A stretch of DNA of 64,000 nucleotides from Kingdonia uniflora (lineage: Eukaryota; Streptophyta; Magnoliopsida; Ranunculales; Circaeasteraceae). The stretch's first letter is position 1. The number at the start of each line of letters is the position of its first letter. This document shows, in pieces, positions 45,921-56,800 of this stretch. The notes below the pieces were generated by a model. That model worked only from the letters and a program-made list of their open reading frames with translations, made no database searches and was not told the DNA's origin. The translations under genes and the position numbers were made by a program. Location of the stretch: assembly GCA_014058105.1 (NCBI GenBank), contig JACGCM010001798.1:744001-808000 (forward strand), in the 5' to 3' direction.

Positions 45921-47190
45921 TTACCATTTCAGTCGTCTAGTATTCCAAGGATTTGAAATGGGGATTCCCTCTTCTGTTATGAGATGATATGATCCCAGGC
46001 CTAAGAGACCTGTGATAATGAATGGACTTTCCCAGTTGTCGGCTAATTTTCCAGCGTGAGGCTCTTTGCGATGTTGAGGGATTTCTCTGAGGACAAGATC
46101 GTCGATTTGGAAAGTACAATTTTGAACTTGGTTGTTGTATGATCTGGCTGGCATATGATGATATCGGCCTAGGTTAGAGATGGCGCGTTCCCTGGTTTTA
46201 TCAATCATATTGAGGTTGCAAGCCAGTTCGAACTCATTTTCCTTATCGATCAGCTCGTGATCTCTAACTGGGTGATGATATTCGGTAGGAATGACGGCCT
46301 CAGTGCCATAGGCAAGGAGGAATGCAGTACATCCTGTTGATGCTCATGGAGTGGTACGGTATGTCCATAGGACATGAGGCAGCTCGCGAACCCAATTTCC
46401 TTTTTTCTGTAAGTGAAGCCTTTTATTGAGTCCATCAACGATGCTTTTGTTGGTGATTTCAGCTTGGCCATTACCTTGAAGATAGTAAGGATTAGATGGT
46501 GAGTGGATGATATTGTGTTGGTTGAGGAATGTGATAATCTTTTCCCCCAACAAATTGGGGCCCATTATCGATACGAATAAAGTAGGGGCCCCCAAACCGA
46601 GTGATGATGTGTTGCCCGATAAAAGAGATGACCTCTTCTTCTCTGGTTCGACATAGAGGAATTGCTTCTACCCATTTTGTAAAATAATCGGTAGCTACGA
46701 GGAGGTGACGGCGATTACCTGGAGAGTTAGGGAATTTGCCGACGAGATCAAGTGCCCATCTTTTGAATGGCTATAACACTTTGTTTGCATAAAACTCGAG
46801 CGCAGGGGTACGTATCATGTGCCCATGTCATTGGCAGGTGTCACATCTGTGTGAGTACTTTTCTGCTTGCTTGCTCATGCGAGGCCAGAATACTCCTTGT
46901 ATAGCTCTATTTGCTAGTGATCGAACTGCGGCATGGGAGCCACAAGTCCCTTCATGTAATTCGCAGAGCATTTCCTTAGCTTTGGATTTGGAGAGGCACT
47001 TGAGATAAGGCCCTGTGACGGAAAGTCAGTATAACGTACCATTCTTATTTGTGTAGCGCTTTGAGTTGTTGATCAACTGTCGTTGCTCTTTTGGATCTTC
47101 TGGAAGTGGTTCATTGCAACTGTTGTCGATGCCGAGGTAGGCTAAGAAAGGCTTTCGCCAATCGTCGTCTCCCCCTTTATCGCCCCCAGT
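45921..47190 (-). pseudogene. Integrase of Tat element 2
   Basis: 46,344-46,600 gives TLFVSIMGPNLLGEKI (Asp and Asn-Gly-Pro block mutated), NPYYLQGNGQAEITNKSIVDG and RELPHVLWTYRTTP; 45,921-46,208 gives NLGRYHHMPARSYNNQVQN, DDLVLREIPQHRKEPHAG, GPF-like and NPWNTRRLKW; 46,620-47,150 holds the zinc-binding and first-Asp part in broken frames. It is close to the integrase of element 1 in order and motif. Confidence 0.85.
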
Positions 47191-47261
47191 ATTGATCGTA
47201 CATACTGAAATACAATCAATATTGGGCGTTAAAAATGCGATCGTGTTCCCTCAGGTCAGTA

Positions 47262-47983
47262 TCTTTGTATTTTCAAATTTTTGGAGTATGAAACCCTTTT
47301 GGTATTTCCACGTCGAATAGTTCTTTGGCAATCAGACTTCCTTGTAACCCGGTGATGTCGCCGGTAGTACCTAGAACTTGTGCTTCGATCAACTCCTTAA
47401 TCCGTTGGTTCATATGTTCTTTCATAACATAATGACGTGCTAGCTGAATCGTTGTGCGGGCGGGTATTGGATGATGAGTACCAGTACCTTTACTCACACG
47501 ATCTCGTACTGGAATTTATTGTTGAGGTCGATGTTCCTCCTCCTGACGGACAGATATTCGATGACCTCGGCTGGCTTCAGATTGAACTTCTCTTCCTAAA
47601 TGTATAGAGGGTTGTGGATCATGCTAAAGATTCTTGGAAATAACTCCTTGAGACCCCAACCTTTCCCTTACATAAATATGAGAGGTTTCGGGCAATTGAT
47701 CGTGACCTTTCGTTAGTGGAGCCTGCTGAGTATTTTGTAGAGCCTCGAGAACAGTCTGCATTGTTGTTAATTGGTCTTCATGTCGTTTGAGCGCTGTCAA
47801 ATGAGCTTGTCTTTCTGCATCGAGCTCTTTTTAACGGAGCTCCCAATCCTTAGTTAGCTGAAGTTCGAGCTAGGCGCGTTTCTCTGTTTCGGCATCGAGA
47901 TTCGCCCGTAACTCTGTAAGCTGTCCCGGCTCTAGTGACACCTCGAGCTGGACACCTGTAGCTGGTCGTTTAGAAGTAACCAT
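47262..47983 (-). pseudogene. Gag N-terminal half of Tat element 2
   Basis: ATG at 47,981-47,983: MVTSKRPATGVQLEVSLEPG, then a Leu/Gln/Glu-rich coiled segment (LTALKRHEDQLTTMQTVLEA), a basic linker, and ARHYVMKEHMNQRIKELIEA, GSLIAKELFDVEIPKGFHTP. It stops at about 47,262, where element 1 continues into the gag core. Stops at about 47,870, 47,832 and 47,520. Confidence 0.8.
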
Positions 47984-48032
47984 GATTGAAAATCATAGTA
48001 AAAGGTTGTCTTAGGATATCATGGAAATACAA

Positions 48033-48055
48033 TCTTTCCCATAGACGACGGCAAA
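48033..48055 (-). promoter_or_regulatory. Primer binding site of Tat element 2
   Basis: Minus strand next to the LTR reads TTTGCCGTCGTCTATGGGAA, a mutated form of the element 1 site (TTTGGCGCCGTCTGTAGGAA). Confidence 0.65.
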
Positions 48056-48665
48056 TGTGATGGCCAAATTTTATAAGCTCGGAATGGCTTGAAATTCGTT
48101 ATCACACCAATAAACCTGTAATAATATTCTAATGACAAATAAAAAAATGACACAGGCAGATTTTAGCGTGGAAAACCTCTGAATAGGTTAAAAACCACGA
48201 CCTCGAGTGGAGGATTTTTGGTCAAAGTATTTGTAGTGATTGAAGTAGGTACTTTATTACAAGTGATCTCTAAATTTAGAAATGCCTGAAACTTGTAACT
48301 AAGAAGCTTGAATTGTTTGAGAATCTAGACAAGTAATTTCTTATGTAATTTTTCTGGTCCTATCTCTTCTCAAACTTTTTCTTTATATATGCCTTCTCCA
48401 CAGCTCTTCATCGTGCTGGAGCACGTTTTTCGAACAATGTGGTTAGTGGCGGTTGACTGAGTAACTGATGAGTTCTTGAGAGACAGATGTCTTTGACTCG
48501 TTCAGGTTTTTCGATTTAAGCTCGACCCACTCTCTTCGCTAGTTCGTGGGGTAAGTTAATATATTGACTAGAGAAGTTATGCTGAAAAATGCGTGAGCCT
48601 GAGATGGGTGTAATTAGAACTGACGACAACTCAACTTAGATGAGATCGAGGGATAGGTCCCTACA
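48056..48665 (-). repeat. 5' LTR of Tat element 2
   Basis: 610 bases, TGTGATGGCC to GGTCCCTACA in plus orientation, partner of 38,041-38,648; followed by the target duplication CTAAC. Confidence 0.95.
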
Positions 48666-49086
48666 CTAACAATTTTTCCTTACATGCTACAAATCAAATA
48701 TCTTCCCATAAACGTCTTAAATAGAATTTCTAATTGTTTGTTATGTTGTTCTGAAATGCAGTATTGGTTCTACGAGTATTATGAGGTTAGCCAACCTATT
48801 GTCAAGGAAACGTTGAAGATCACATCGTATCCCCGCCTTAAAGCATGGGCGAAGAGGAACAGGAATAAAACAAATAACCATGTAAGGAATTTGTTTACTA
48901 TAGCCAGATACCTCATTGACCACCAGACTATTGAGTCGATCAACTGGCAACGTTGGGGTACATCTGCGGCATTACAGTTAGATGACATACATACCGCGTT
49001 GTACCTGTCCCGTAAGAGGATGTCACTTCAAGTCCCAAATGAAAACTGCGAGTATTACTTGGGGAATAGATGTTGGAGGCAGTTGA
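48666..49086 (+). pseudogene. Plant mobile domain gene 2, 3' part
   Basis: After the retrotransposon: intron remainder with acceptor GAAATGCAG at 48,763, then QYWFYEYYEVSQPIVKETLK, SYPRLKAWAKRNR, INWQRWG, ENCEYYLGNRCWRQL, which continues exactly the PMD order of gene 1 (EWYLGNRCWAQL). The frame then runs into inverted hyccin sequence, so the C-terminus is lost. Confidence 0.75.
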
Positions 49087-49475
49087 GGGTTGGAGCTTGA
49101 GTTGGTGTTAGTGTTGGAATTAGGGTTAGGGTTAGGGTTTTGATAGGAAGTAATGGAGGAGGAAGAGGAAGATGAAGGTGAGTTGAGAGAGTATTTTTAC
49201 TTCATCTCCATTGGAGCTCTTCAACTTCTCTTTCTCTTTCTTTCTTTTTCTCTCTCTATCAATAGTGTAGCTAGGTAATAAGAAAAATAGACAATTGGAA
49301 AACATTTAAGCCGGCTAGTTTAAGACCATTTATTATACTGTTGTTACAACATGATCTATGATGATACAACCACCACAACCTAGAAATAGTCTTGAAACCA
49401 TTTATTATACAGTTGTATAATATCTAGGGATATATTAGTATACCACACCACCTACAAATACATTGTCAATAAACC
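49084..49475 (-). pseudogene. Second copy of hyccin 5' end and upstream region
   Basis: Matches 29,265-29,500 plus 36,732-36,784. It covers codons about 1-48 of hyccin in inverse reading (GGAATTAGGGTTAGGG tract coding for Asn/Pro), the start region (TTCATCTCCATTGGAGC) and the upstream sequence (AATAGTGTAGCTAGGTAATA, TAATATCTAGGGATATATTA, ACATTGTCAATAAA). The Gln codon after MEMK is a TAA here, and there is a CT-rich expansion before the start. It is not a gene but shows the locus without the Harbinger insertions. Confidence 0.85.
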
Positions 49476-51120
49476 AAGTTGGGATCATTTTCATAACTTG
49501 GCAATAAACAAAGCTGCCACTGACATTCGAAGGACCTACACAAAAGAACTATGTTAGTTGTATGTAAGAGTGAAACTAAGGATCAATAAAGACGACAAAA
49601 TTCCAAATGTTTAAGAAAAAATTCCAAGAACCAAATGACAAACCCAACTCTATGCATTTAGTTTTAGTCGGAAGAATAAGCTCTAATCTCTAACATTATC
49701 ACAAGAGCAGTACCTAGTATATGAGATCATTACTCACATAAAGAACACCTTTGACAACAACGCAACGGCAAAACGCTTGTGACAATTCACCTTGGTCATA
49801 TATCATATAAATTAGTGCCCCTGATGTAGTAACCTAAAAAAATGTAAAATAGTTAGGGAAAACAACCTATACTCTCTCTAAGCTTTATAAATTAATTGCA
49901 AAGCTTGAAGAGTAGCTATGAGTACTATTGCAAAGATAATCTGCCCAGCGACATGTGGTGAAGAGCTAAACTCTTTATTCCATCTTTTGTCTTGATTACT
50001 AAATCTTTACGTAGCAAAGAGGTTTTGATCATAATCTGCCATAGCTATGGCACACCGAATGATCCTACAAAAGAATCAATGACATGAGAAGAGTTATTGA
50101 TTACAGTTCATTTGGATTGGTGGGGGATGAATTGGGTGCTTTACAACTTCATTCTCGAATTAGAAGTCGATTATGATAAATCCTTACTCGATTGGTTGGC
50201 CATAATTTGAATGCTTTATAGCTTACTTATCGGACTTGGTCCAACAAAAACTGCCTAAATCACAGTTCTACCAAGACATATAACTCTAAAAAATTACAAC
50301 CCCACATCTAAAATTCATTGGGTTTCACTATACATTACAAATATCGTAACCCCGCCTCCAGAATTCATTGAGTTTCACTCTACATTACAAATACGTAAAC
50401 CCAACCATCAAATTACTATTTCACACACATCCAATTGTTCTTCATCAATTAAATAACTAACAATTTTCAAATTAAGAATGAAAAAACAAAGCTGAGAATG
50501 TGTAATTGGTAACAGTACCGTTTCATAATCCGATTTTGAGTGCTTCTTTTTGAATTCTTTTTTACGTATCGGCTGAGATAACCCAATAATAGCTTATGAA
50601 CTAATCCTTCAAACATCTCGAGAGTGCGAAAGAGTGGTGGAAGAGAAGGTATTAGTTGGGAGCAAATATGGATTTCTCAGAGATAAATAAAACCCCTTCG
50701 AAGGTTTTTGCGATTTGAGCAATTGTGGAATTCGTCTCCGCAAAAATCCTCTCTGCAAAAGTAATTCATTATTTCTTTCTACATTGACAAATTATACTTT
50801 GGTTTCTCAACAAAGCTAAAATCAGGCCTAGATGGAGGAGTACGCATAGAGAGAAACAAAGCTAAAATCAAAATCTAAGAGAGAACTACACATAGAAATG
50901 AAGAAAGTGGGAGAAATTTGAGAAGAGTGAGTTTTATATGAACCAATCCAATATCAAAATGTAGAGAGAAGAGCATACAACAGAGGGAGAGATTATGAGA
51001 ATCTTCTCTATTGGAAAATTTGGAGAAGAGGAAGAGAAGAGTTGTATGGGAGAATGACGGGCGGAAAGATGTATTTTGTGACATCTTTAGCTTTTCACTG
51101 TGCCTAGTGTAAAACACTCC
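49476..51120. other. Intergenic region, probably former upstream region of hyccin
   Basis: No coding frame recognised; one minus-strand frame of 80 residues at 50,875-51,117 looks fortuitous. A pair of about 55-base tandem repeats with AATTCATTG(G/A)GTTTCACT and ACATTACAAATA lies at 50,305-50,405. Since 49,475 continues the left copy of the locus beyond the TAA insertion site, this stretch is likely the original upstream DNA of hyccin. Confidence 0.45.
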
Positions 51121-51129
51121 ATTTGGTCG

Positions 51130-53170
51130 TTTGGTAATTGTATAATTGAGTATGAATTAGTTTCCTCAGGTACTGGGATTCTCCTACAATCCAGAGATTG
51201 GCAGCTATCACCTGTAGGGTTTCTCTGGTATAAATCACCCCATTGAGTTTAATAGAGATATCATCATTTCATCTTCTACATGGTATCAGAGCAGGTTTTA
51301 AACCTAAAAATATAACACCTTCTTTAATACTCATTTATCATCAATGGCTCCCAATACCACCATGTCTAACTCCTCAATCGACTCTTCCTTCTTCAATGCA
51401 TATATTCTCAATCCCCTAACAACTCTCGCCTCGTCTCAATTAAGCTCTCAGACACTAACTACCTGTTATGGAAGAGCCAAATCCAGCATTTTCTCATTGG
51501 ACAAAAATTTTGACGTTTTGTCGACGGCTCGTTCCCACCCCCAACTGAATTCTTACTGCCCAAAGAAGGCAAGCAGACTGAACAAAACCTTGATTACCTC
51601 GCATGGTATCGAACCGATCAATGCCTCGTAAGTCTCATTAATGCGACTCTCACCGAACCCGTTCTCTCTCAAGTTGTTGGTATACCCACCTCTTGTGAAG
51701 TCTGGACATGCCTTTAACAAAACTTTTCTCAGCACTCTATTGCCATCGCAAACCATTATTATTTTCAACTTCTCTCAATCACTAAAGGCAACAAAACCAT
51801 CTCTAATTATCATCAAACTGCAAAGACTCTCTCCAATTTTCTTGTTGCTATTAACGACACAGTATCAAATAATGACCTTGTGACTTATGTACTTCGCTGT
51901 CTTGGTCTCGATTACGCCATGATCGTTACTACCATCCTTAACTTTCAGCCCCACCCATGTTCTCTGATTTGCGTACTCGCCTTATCTGCCATGAAACTCA
52001 AATAGCCACCAATCCCTCAACTGACCAACCCATAAATATTGTTTTCTTCTCTAATGCCCCTACCCGTGGACGAGGGTACTCCAACCAAAGCCGTGGTGGT
52101 GGCCAATTTGGGCAAGGTAATCACGGGGGTCGTGGTGGTTATGGATGCGACTTCAACTCCTATGGTCGTTCTTAAAATGAGGTTGGGCTCTTGGGTGCTT
52201 ACCCCACTACACCACAAACACAACCACATGGATCACATCTTCGATGTACCAAAAATTTGAATATGGTGGTTCCGACCAGGTGATGTTGAGCATTGGTGAT
52301 TCCCTCCCTATTAAGCACACGGGTAACATGTCTCTTCCTACCAATTATGCTTTTTTTCACCTCTCTAACGTCTTACATGTTCCTTTTATGCATAAAAACT
52401 TACTCTTGGTTGCTAAGTTTTTTAAGGACAATTTAGCAAGTTTCACCTTTTATCTGTGGGGATTTTCTATTCGTGACTTACATTCTGGTTCAAAATTGTT
52501 TCAGGGGACGGTGAAGACGGTCTATACCTTATTAAGCATAAAGTGTCCAGCTCCATATTTTTCGCTTCGAAAGTGTCGGCCAACTTATGGCATTTATGCT
52601 TTGGTTATTCTTCATCAAAAGTTATATCCTCTTTAGGAACAAATAAATTGTTAAACTCTACTTTTAGTTCATTACAAACTGATTATTGTAAAGACTGTGC
52701 TTTGGGGAAGTCAACACGTCTTCCTTTCTCGATTAATAAACATCGTGCTTCTGCACTATTTCATCTTGTACATTCAGATGTCTGGATGTCGCATGTTTTC
52801 TCTATTACTGGTTTTTGCTATTATATTTTATTTACGGACGATTGGACTCGATATTCGTAGATTTTCCCTATGAGTCGTAAGTATGAAGTATACACACATT
52901 TTCTTCACTTAATTGCTATCATAGAAAATCGAGCTCTCAAAGTGATAGTAGAATGAAGTACGTCAATACTTTGTTTAAAACTTTTTGTGCAAAAAAGGGG
53001 ACTCAGCATCACCTATTATGCTCTCATACGGCCCAACAAAATGGGGTCGCGGAGCGGAAACATCGCCATATTGCAGAAATGGCTCACACCTTATTAATCA
53101 CAGCTCGCTTGACATTGGACAATATTAAGGATACTCCAATGAGGCGGCAAAGAAAAAGTTCTAAATGAAA
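51130..53170 (+). mobile_element. Ty1/copia retrotransposon, truncated
   Basis: An LTR end ATTTCATCTTCTACA (to 51,279) is followed by the PBS. Gag starts at ATG 51,344 and is broken by frameshifts (about 51,460 on). The glycine/arginine-rich region at 52,060-52,170 and the LNVLHVPFMHKNLL-type block (52,360-52,400) follow. GAG-pre-integrase and integrase: LWHLCFGYSSSKVI, DYCKDCALGKSTRLPF, LVHSDVWMSHV, YYILFTDDWTRYS (52,543-52,860) and HTAQQNGVAERKHRHIAEMAH (52,953-53,168). The element stops there: RT, RNase H and 3' LTR are missing. Confidence 0.88.
51280..51292 (+). promoter_or_regulatory. Initiator-Met-tRNA primer binding site of copia element
   Basis: TGGTATCAGAGC, the standard plant copia PBS complementary to the 3' end/internal part of tRNA-iMet, next to the LTR. 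Confidence 0.9.
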
Positions 53171-53841
53171 AGACATAAGCCAACCAAACAGGCTCAATCC
53201 ATGGACTTTGAAATAAAGCATGTATATGATCATCAGTATGGTGTTGGCAGATTGATATGGTTGAGAAGGATAATAAAAAAGTTTTTTTCCTTGTAGGCAA
53301 TAGGTCCATTAGCATTTTCCATGCAAAAACTTGAAATTCTGTATGACACTTTTAATTTCCAAATAACTTTCCATTCCTAGGTTGTGTGGGAGATTTATAA
53401 GCAGCCTTTACAGTGAAGTGCCCATTCCCTTTACTTCACCAAACGAATTTTATCTGATAAGTAGAATTGAGGTATAGGAATACTCAGTATAGGTTGTAGT
53501 TCAAATTCTAAAAATAATTCTTGGAGCAAATTAATTTTCCATTGTCAGTTATGCATGTCAATTAGTTGAAATACCCAGGTAACATGCTTTTCCTTTAGTA
53601 GTAGTATAGATAGATATCTGTTTTTAATAAGCCGGCTGATGGGATTATCTAATGGGACCAATATTTAGAGAAGGAGAATGTTCCTTCTGTATGCTGGTTG
53701 TTAGTATATAGATACACGGGACATCCACATATAGTAGTCTCCGCTAGTACAGTAGTGAAACACTCTCCCCCCTCGTTCACTTCGCCCAACTTTCATACAT
53801 CAACCACTCTGTTAAGCAAATCTCACCACGATCGAACAACA
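53171..53841 (+). promoter_or_regulatory. Upstream region of FabZ
   Basis: AT-rich 670 bases from the end of the copia fragment. An in-frame extension upstream of the ATG exists but no other ATG; a TATA-like stretch is not obvious. Pyrimidine-rich leader just before the start (CTCTCCCCCCTCG). Confidence 0.35.
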
Positions 53842-56800
53842 ATGGAAGCAACGTCTCTCACCAACTCCATTGTCTCCCCCTTCACCTCACATTCCTCTCT
53901 CACTCACAACCGAACCCTCGATCATGTCTCATTATCTTCTCGACGAACCCCTTCGTCTCGGATCTCTGTTTCGAATAAGCAACCTAAATTCGTTACTCAT
54001 TGCTCTGTAACTGGAGGATTGGAAGAGGAAATCCCAATTGAGAAGAGTAAATTTCTTCGATATTGAATTCTATGTTGTTTAGATTGCGATTGTATTTATC
54101 TTTGTTTCGTTACAGGGTTTGCAGCATTTCCTACTGTGCTTGATATTAATCAGATTCGAGAGATTTTGCCGCATCGGTTAGTTCTTTGTGGTTTGTAGTT
54201 TTGGTCAAGTGGGGATTTTTGGTTTGGTTTTCTGAAGTTTGGGTTTTGTTGTTTTGATTCATGTTTAGGTTCCCATTTTTGTTGGTGGATAGAGTCATTG
54301 AGTATAATCCTGGAGTTTCAGCTGTTGGTATTAAGAATGTGACCATTAATGATAATTTCTTCCCAGGTCATTTTCCCGAGAGACCCATTATGCCGGGTGT
54401 TCTCATGGTTGAGGTATTCATTTTACTTCTTATTTTTGTTATTGCTATTAGAGTCATTTTACTTCCCAGGTCTTAATTTGTAATGTGTTATGAAATGCTA
54501 AAGTGGTAGTGGGAAAATGCTCTAGATTTAACAAAGCTAATAAAATTATTATAGCAGCTACACACATTGTAACGAATAAGGATAGGCTAGGCTTTACCAT
54601 GTGTCTTCTTAGGAAAAATGCTTAGGCGTATAACATTTTTTACATTTCGGTTTCTATTGAAGTTTGGAACTACAAGAAAAAACTAAATGTACACATTAAG
54701 AGCGTTTTACTGCAAGAAAAAGCTATATGAAGGAGAGTCAGTCTGTCAAGCATTTTTTGGTCCATGATACTTGGTATATATCTTTGGTTTCTGTGAACTT
54801 GGTTTGGTTATGCTTCGGTCCATCTCCACTCTGATTTGCCACTGATGCAAGACCAAGCTGTCCACTGAAGGGTAAGCTTTGCGGAAGATCTCTCTGTTCG
54901 CAGTGCTCAGGAAGATATGCAAAGAGATTATGAGAATCTTTTTAGCGAATGAGCATTGCTTGCAAGTAGTCATTCTGGATATTAAGATACTATCCTCTTT
55001 GAATAACACAATAAGATATCCAGAGACAGGGACTTTAAAGAGTTTGCGGTGAGGTGCGAGGATTTGAGAGAGTTAGTTTTCTCTCGTGTGTTGTGGGGGA
55101 ACCAAGTTTGTTTTTCTTCTTTCATAGTTGCTATGCTTACTTTGTAGTCTAGCACTTTTTTCCATCTTGAGATGTGACCTTGATAAATGAAATCTCCCTC
55201 AAAGGAAAAACAATAGCGTGTGATTCTTCCTTTATTATTAGTAGAGTTTTGTTGGAAGTATCACTTTGATCAGAGTGTAGTCCATCTAACAACTTCTACT
55301 AGTTATGGCTTAAGCCTGTGACTAGTCTAAGAAAGGTGATATCGACCAAGCTCTGGTCTAACACAGCAAATTTACTCATCTCTTCGACGAGATCGTCCAA
55401 TGAATTTTCCCCTCAGTTTTGGAGGTTGACGACCAATATAATAAAACTACGTAAAAATCTAAAACCACTGTATCCAGTCTTTGTCTTCCCTCGAAATTTG
55501 GTGCATCCCTTTCCTTCCAGAAAGCGCATCCATCCAATGGCTCAAAGAGTGAAATCCCAAAGGACTTCTTCTATCGTCTTTTTAAAAGCCTTGCACCACC
55601 ATGCATTCATTGAATTACTTCATATAGCTTTGGAAAATGCTCCATCAAGAACGTGCATTGAAGAAGTATATGATCACGGTCTCATCTGCTCTGCCAAAAA
55701 AATTAAAAATGGCATGTCTTCAATTATATGAATTCTCCCAATTGTGTTCATAGGCGTAGTCAAGTTCTGTTGCAACCCACTCTCTATTAAGAAAATTTAA
55801 CTTGTATATGCAGAATATCCTTCCTCCACACCTCAGAAACTGAAACGCACAGATCAATAATTCCCCTTTGTACTTCTAGCTTGCGCCAAGTTCGCACACA
55901 TTGATCATGAGCATTTCATCTCTGGTCCCATTTCTGTCTCCTTTTAACCCTTCCGTTCATTGGACGGTAACGCAGCTACTTTTTGAATAAGTAAATACAC
56001 TACTTTCTTGAACTACTTCTGCATAGTGAAAGTTCCCAATAACCAGACATACACTCTCACTGTCATTAAACTCTGCCGTTGTGCCCATCAGCGTCTTAAG
56101 ATTTCGGACATTGTGGCACAGCATCTTAAGATTTCGGACATTGTAGAGAAATGGTCTCGAAGCACACCATGTATCGTGCCAGCTCATCCTGTCCCTGTTC
56201 CAAACAATTGTCTTAGTGTATCCTGTAGGTCTCCATAGACCCACTCCATATCTCTAAACTGAAGAATATTAGGGAGGTAACCAAATTTCTAAATCCCACT
56301 CGAAAGGGCCTTCCTTTTCAACAAAGCCAGCTTCTTATCAATTACTTCAATAATGAGGTCTCCGGTCTCATATCTCCACAATATCAATAAGCTTATCCAA
56401 GTTGGTTATAGATAGTCATAAATATAGTAGTGATCCTGACAGATGTTTCTATCGACTCTAGATCCTGCACATCGCCAACCCCAAACACTTTGCTCTTGAC
56501 CAAATTAGTTTGCAAATCCAAAGCGAACTGAAAAGTTAGGAACACAAATTAGAGTTGCATGGTCTCACACTCATCATGTAAATGAGAATTCTCTAGCCCG
56601 CCTCGGCACTTGCCTTGTAGCCATTCTTACTGTACTTAGTACTTAGTCGCTGGTTTCTTCGATTGGTTTGGTGTCGCTACCATTGCAAAAAAAAATTCTT
56701 TCATTTAACGATACGTAACATGATTGCCTGTCATTGGTTTAGCGTGTGAAATGGATCTGTTAGAGAGAAGGCAGTGCTGTTCACATGCACTTTTTATGGT

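Larger units (their letters stand above)
38036..48670 (-). mobile_element. Tat-lineage Ty3/gypsy element 2, complete ends, internally deleted
   Basis: Bounded by two LTRs (38,041-38,648 and 48,056-48,665) and flanked by a perfect 5-bp target duplication CTAAC (38,036-38,040 and 48,666-48,670). Minus-strand order: 5' LTR, PBS, gag N-terminal half, a deletion junction near 47,200-47,265, integrase, tandem array; then the antisense gene on the plus strand, PPT, 3' LTR. RT, both RNases H and protease are absent. LTRs are roughly 90 % alike by eye, so the insertion is not recent. It sits in PMD gene 2. Confidence 0.93.
36785..49086 (+). mobile_element. PMD-carrying insertion with Harbinger-like left end, truncated right end
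   Basis: The left end AAGCATCTCTAGCAAATAG follows TAA (36,782-36,784); the second copy of the locus at 49,470 reads CAATAAACCAAGTTGGG straight through, so this TAA is an insertion site. Inside is PMD gene 2, split by Tat element 2. On the right the PMD exon runs directly into hyccin coding sequence at 49,083-49,090, with a shared TGAGG, so the original right terminus is lost. Confidence 0.6.

Noticed and set aside
49105..49141. Telomere-like TTAGGG runs (also at 29,285-29,310)
   Set aside because: They are the reverse of the Asn/Pro-coding tract of hyccin and its duplicate, only two or three units long; not an interstitial telomere.
55318..55731. 137-residue frame inside the FabZ intron
   Set aside because: No recognisable domain, biased composition, and lies within an intron; treated as chance.
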